From: Chitinophaga jiangningensis
GTDB taxonomy: Bacteria > Bacteroidota > Bacteroidia > Chitinophagales > Chitinophagaceae
DNA length: 64,000 bases
Assembly (NCBI RefSeq): GCF_900142605.1
Contig: NZ_FRBL01000009.1
Location: 409,064 to 473,063 of the forward strand
Reading direction: 5' to 3'
Shown here piece after piece: positions 62,217-64,000 of the stretch. Numbering within the stretch: the stretch's first letter is position 1; the number at the start of each line of letters is the position of its first letter. The notes below the pieces were generated by a model, which did not search any database, had not been told where the DNA came from, and saw only the letters and a program-made list of their open reading frames with translations. Both the position numbers and the translations under genes were made by a program.

Positions 62217-62441
62217 TCAGATATTGCACCGGTAGTTGACAACCCCGACACACAAAATGCCAAATATTACTCCTACATTTGGTCCCGAAAAATTGATGAG
62301 GAACAAGGTATTGTTTGGCGCATCGCCCCCGAGTAGACCAATAATCTGATAATACAGCACACCAAATGTCAACCCGGTTTTGGAAAATGTGATTCCTTCA
62401 TTACCCTTACAACGCCTCCTGACGCGCGATTCAGCAACTTT
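62217..62441 (-). other. Open frame without start codon (possible gene or element remnant)
   Basis: In the 366-base gap between the copper operon and the next gene, the minus strand holds a 75-codon open frame without an ATG. It reads in part TFGVLYYQIIGLLGGDAP and LFLINFSGPNVGVIFGILCV, hydrophobic like a two-helix membrane segment, preceded by a basic stretch (SRVRRRCKGNEG). It may be a decayed membrane-protein gene or a repeated element. The rest of the gap (62098-62216) shows only AT-rich sequence and presumably the copper-operon promoter, with a near-match TAATTTCG at about 62102-62109 on the minus strand. Confidence 0.3.
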
Positions 62442-62463
62442 TTATTGAACACAAACATGTACT

Positions 62464-63204
62464 ATGCAACACACAGACAAATCGCTACAACGCAAGGTTA
62501 ACTTTTTACTGTACTACGCTGTCATCAGCACCTCCATTTTTTTGGTATTCATTCTTTCTTCTTTTGTTGGGAAAGATAAAAATCTTACTGCGGACGAAAT
62601 TACCGTAAAGCGCATTACCGTAGTGGGAGAAGACAACCTCCCAAGGATGGTGCTGAGTAACGAAACCAGGCAGCACTCCGGCAGAATGGAGGGCAAAGAG
62701 TTCCCCAAACGTGAAAGACCCGCAGGCATTATATTCTTTACCAACAAAGGCGATGAATGCGGCGGCATCGTGGCGGCTACCACCGCGAAAGACGGGTCCG
62801 TAAATCACGGTATGTCGTTTACCATGGACAACTATCACGACGACCAGGTGATTCAGCTCCTCAACGATGAAACCTATGAAAACGGTAAAGCAGAAGTTTC
62901 ACGCGGATTGATGTTTAATGAATACCCGGTGGGCAGTAACCTCAACGACCGCATGGCGAAAACGGAAGAGCTGAAAAAAATTGCAGACCCTAAAGAACGT
63001 GAGGCTAAGATTGGTGAACTGTGGGATAAAGAAGGCGCTAAAAGAAGAATGTTTATCGGCAGAAACGTAAACGCCGACGCCGGTGTATTTTTATATGATG
63101 CCAAAGGAAAGCCGAAGATGAAAATTTATGTGGATAAGGCGGGCAATCCTAAGATTGAAGTGCGGGACAGTACCGGGAAGTATAAGAATATTATCCAGCA
63201 GTAA
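62464..63204 (+). CDS. Membrane-anchored hypothetical protein
   Basis: A 246-aa protein with one N-terminal transmembrane helix (about 14-35, LLYYAVISTSIFLVFILSSF) and a soluble domain. The domain begins ADEITVKRITVVGEDNLPRMVLSN and includes ERPAGIIFFTNKGDECGGIV, GMSFTMDNYHDDQVIQLLND and RMFIGRNVNADAGVFLYDAKGKPKMKIYVD. The repeated G-x-P-R-M-x-L and D-A-x-G-x-P-K-M-x-I strands resemble a beta-helix-like or pentapeptide-edge repeat found in Bacteroidota proteins of unknown function. A terminator follows. No clear link to the neighbouring copper operon, which runs the other way. Confidence 0.72.
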   Translation: MQHTDKSLQRKVNFLLYYAVISTSIFLVFILSSFVGKDKNLTADEITVKRITVVGEDNLPRMVLSNETRQHSGRMEGKEFPKRERPAGIIFFTNKGDECGGIVAATTAKDGSVNHGMSFTMDNYHDDQVIQLLNDETYENGKAEVSRGLMFNEYPVGSNLNDRMAKTEELKKIADPKEREAKIGELWDKEGAKRRMFIGRNVNADAGVFLYDAKGKPKMKIYVDKAGNPKIEVRDSTGKYKNIIQQ

Positions 63205-63238
63205 ACCAGTGAGCGTTTACTGCAACCATATACATTTG

Positions 63239-63272
63239 CAAAATCGGGGATTCAGACCCCGATTTTGTAATT
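63239..63272 (+). terminator. Rho-independent terminator
   Basis: CAAAATCGGGG (63239-63249) pairs perfectly with CCCCGATTTTG (63257-63267). The rest of the 314-base gap to the next gene (63273-63518) shows nothing recognisable. Confidence 0.88.
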
Positions 63273-63518
63273 TATACCACTACCATCCTTCACAAATTGC
63301 TATGTTAGCATCCTTGTAATGTTGCACTCATCAGCAATTAATGTGTTTAAGATGTAATGAAGAACAAGTATCCGGAACGCAACTACATGCTAAGTACTAA
63401 AAAAAGTTATGACCCCATACCACTGTATCCACATCGCACCCTGCGTAGCTATATTACTATCCAGCCTTTAATAATAAAAAAAGGTCATTTTTTTCAACTA
63501 CCATAAATTGTTTGTTTT

Positions 63519-63890
63519 ATGAAACGCATCCTCCTTTCCTTAGCATTCACCACGCTGCTGTTTGCAGAGGGCAACAGCCATTCCTTATCAGGCACATTAA
63601 ACACAGCGGTCAATACTCTGTCAAAACGAGCTACTGTTGTTACGGTTACAGTTAACCTGATTACTCCGGGATTACCAGCGGTAACATCCCAGGTAACCAA
63701 CCTCGCAACGGGTCAGGTTGTGTACACCACCACTTTTGTCAGCGTACCTCCGGTTGCCACCTGCCAGTTAAGTGTTAGTGAAGGCGATATTGTACGCGCA
63801 GGCATCCTGATACTTGGTTCCGGAGTGTTTAACACACACACCGTAACTGCTGCAGATATAGCTAATGGAGGGTTTACAATCACGATCTAA
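63519..63890 (+). CDS. Small secreted hypothetical protein
   Basis: A 123-aa protein with a signal peptide-like start (MKRILLSLAFTTLLFAEGNS). The mature part is almost entirely strands of Thr, Val and Ser (ATVVTVTVNLITPGLPAVTSQVTN, GQVVYTTTFVSVPPVATCQLSV) with one Cys and ends GGFTITI. It looks like a small beta-sandwich. No family is recognised. Isolated, with its own terminator immediately downstream. Confidence 0.65.
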   Translation: MKRILLSLAFTTLLFAEGNSHSLSGTLNTAVNTLSKRATVVTVTVNLITPGLPAVTSQVTNLATGQVVYTTTFVSVPPVATCQLSVSEGDIVRAGILILGSGVFNTHTVTAADIANGGFTITI

Positions 63891-63904
63891 GGAATTTAAA
63901 ACAA

Positions 63905-63950
63905 AAAGAGGCTGTCTCAAAAGTAATTTGAGATAGCCTCTTTCTATTTT
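63905..63950 (+). terminator. Rho-independent terminator
   Basis: A 17-bp stem with one G-U pair, AAAGAGGCTGTCTCAAA (63905-63921) with TTTGAGATAGCCTCTTT (63927-63943), five-base loop, then CTATTTT. The arm recalls sequences at the ends of some insertion elements, but no partner is present. Confidence 0.85.
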
Positions 63951-64000
63951 TAGAAAAAAAAAGGCTTTTATTAAGGTTTTGTGTTGATAAATAGTCTTCT

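Noticed and set aside
63905..63943. GAGGCTGTCTCAAA as an insertion-sequence terminal repeat
   Set aside because: No second copy or transposase is visible in the window; the hairpin is adequately explained as a terminator.
1..64000. CRISPR arrays, rRNA genes, replication origin
   Set aside because: No regularly spaced direct repeats of 24-40 bases, no rRNA-like sequence and no origin-type iteron cluster were seen.

Overview
The window looks like a chromosomal segment of a Bacteroidota bacterium, most likely Chitinophagaceae (a Chitinophaga-like organism). Reasons: several promoters carry the Bacteroidota -7 box TAnnTTTG; Shine-Dalgarno sequences are weak or absent; the first large gene ends in a type-B (gliding-motility type) type IX secretion sorting domain; and families typical of this phylum are present (HYC_CC_PP protein, DUF3347 proteins, a membrane-anchored OmpR-type winged-helix protein). 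Identifications rest on reading the translations; no database search was made.

Layout. 1-3.6 kb: a tiny proline-rich lipoprotein and a large secreted beta-helix/Ig-repeat adhesin. 3.6-7.3 kb: tRNA-Pro(GGG) followed by an AT-rich accessory island holding a Septu-like ATPase/HNH defence pair, an IS256-type transposase remnant and an unknown coiled-coil membrane protein; a diverged copy of the tRNA 3' end lies near the far edge. 7.3-9.3 kb: a membrane-anchored regulator opposite a secreted protein. 9.3-11.8 kb: an oxidoreductase / NTF2-like / RibD-C operon divergent from an HxlR regulator, with a palindromic operator. 11.8-15 kb: two copies of an undescribed unit (eight-residue leader peptide, hairpin over its stop codon, GTG-started Cys/His/Trp-rich small protein, terminator); a third, older leader copy is at 7.3 kb. 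15.2-18.9 kb: a protein with a LecA-like C-terminal domain next to a c-type cytochrome. 19-32 kb: mostly housekeeping or conserved genes (GT39 glycosyltransferase, MBL hydrolase, aspartyl protease, purK-purE, desaturase, RRM protein, DUF3999/DUF2339 pair), including one secreted-protein gene cut by an in-frame TAG.

32.1-45.5 kb: a five-gene, 13.4-kb operon of very large Ser/Thr/Ala-rich proteins without signal peptides. One carries a DUF6603-like region, one has a tail-fibre-like repeat stalk, and the first has a WMFDDN motif reminiscent of nucleotide-sugar transferases. This is the best candidate for an undescribed system in the window. 45.9-50 kb: chrA chromate transporter followed by a ChrB domain fused to an AraC DNA-binding domain, then small conserved genes and an AI-2E transporter. 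50.4-62.1 kb: a beta-propeller/phosphoesterase protein and a copper/heavy-metal efflux operon (HYC_CC_PP, CusA in two frames, TolC, two periplasmic adaptors, two DUF3347 lipoproteins, a haem-binding protein). 62.1-64 kb: two hypothetical proteins with their own terminators.

Themes: (i) metal and redox stress (chromate, copper, oxidoreductase operon); (ii) accessory or conflict-type modules (Septu-like pair, five-gene giant operon, leader/hairpin units); (iii) genes interrupted at a single point (cusA at an A7 run, the 26.8-28.1 kb gene at a TAG).
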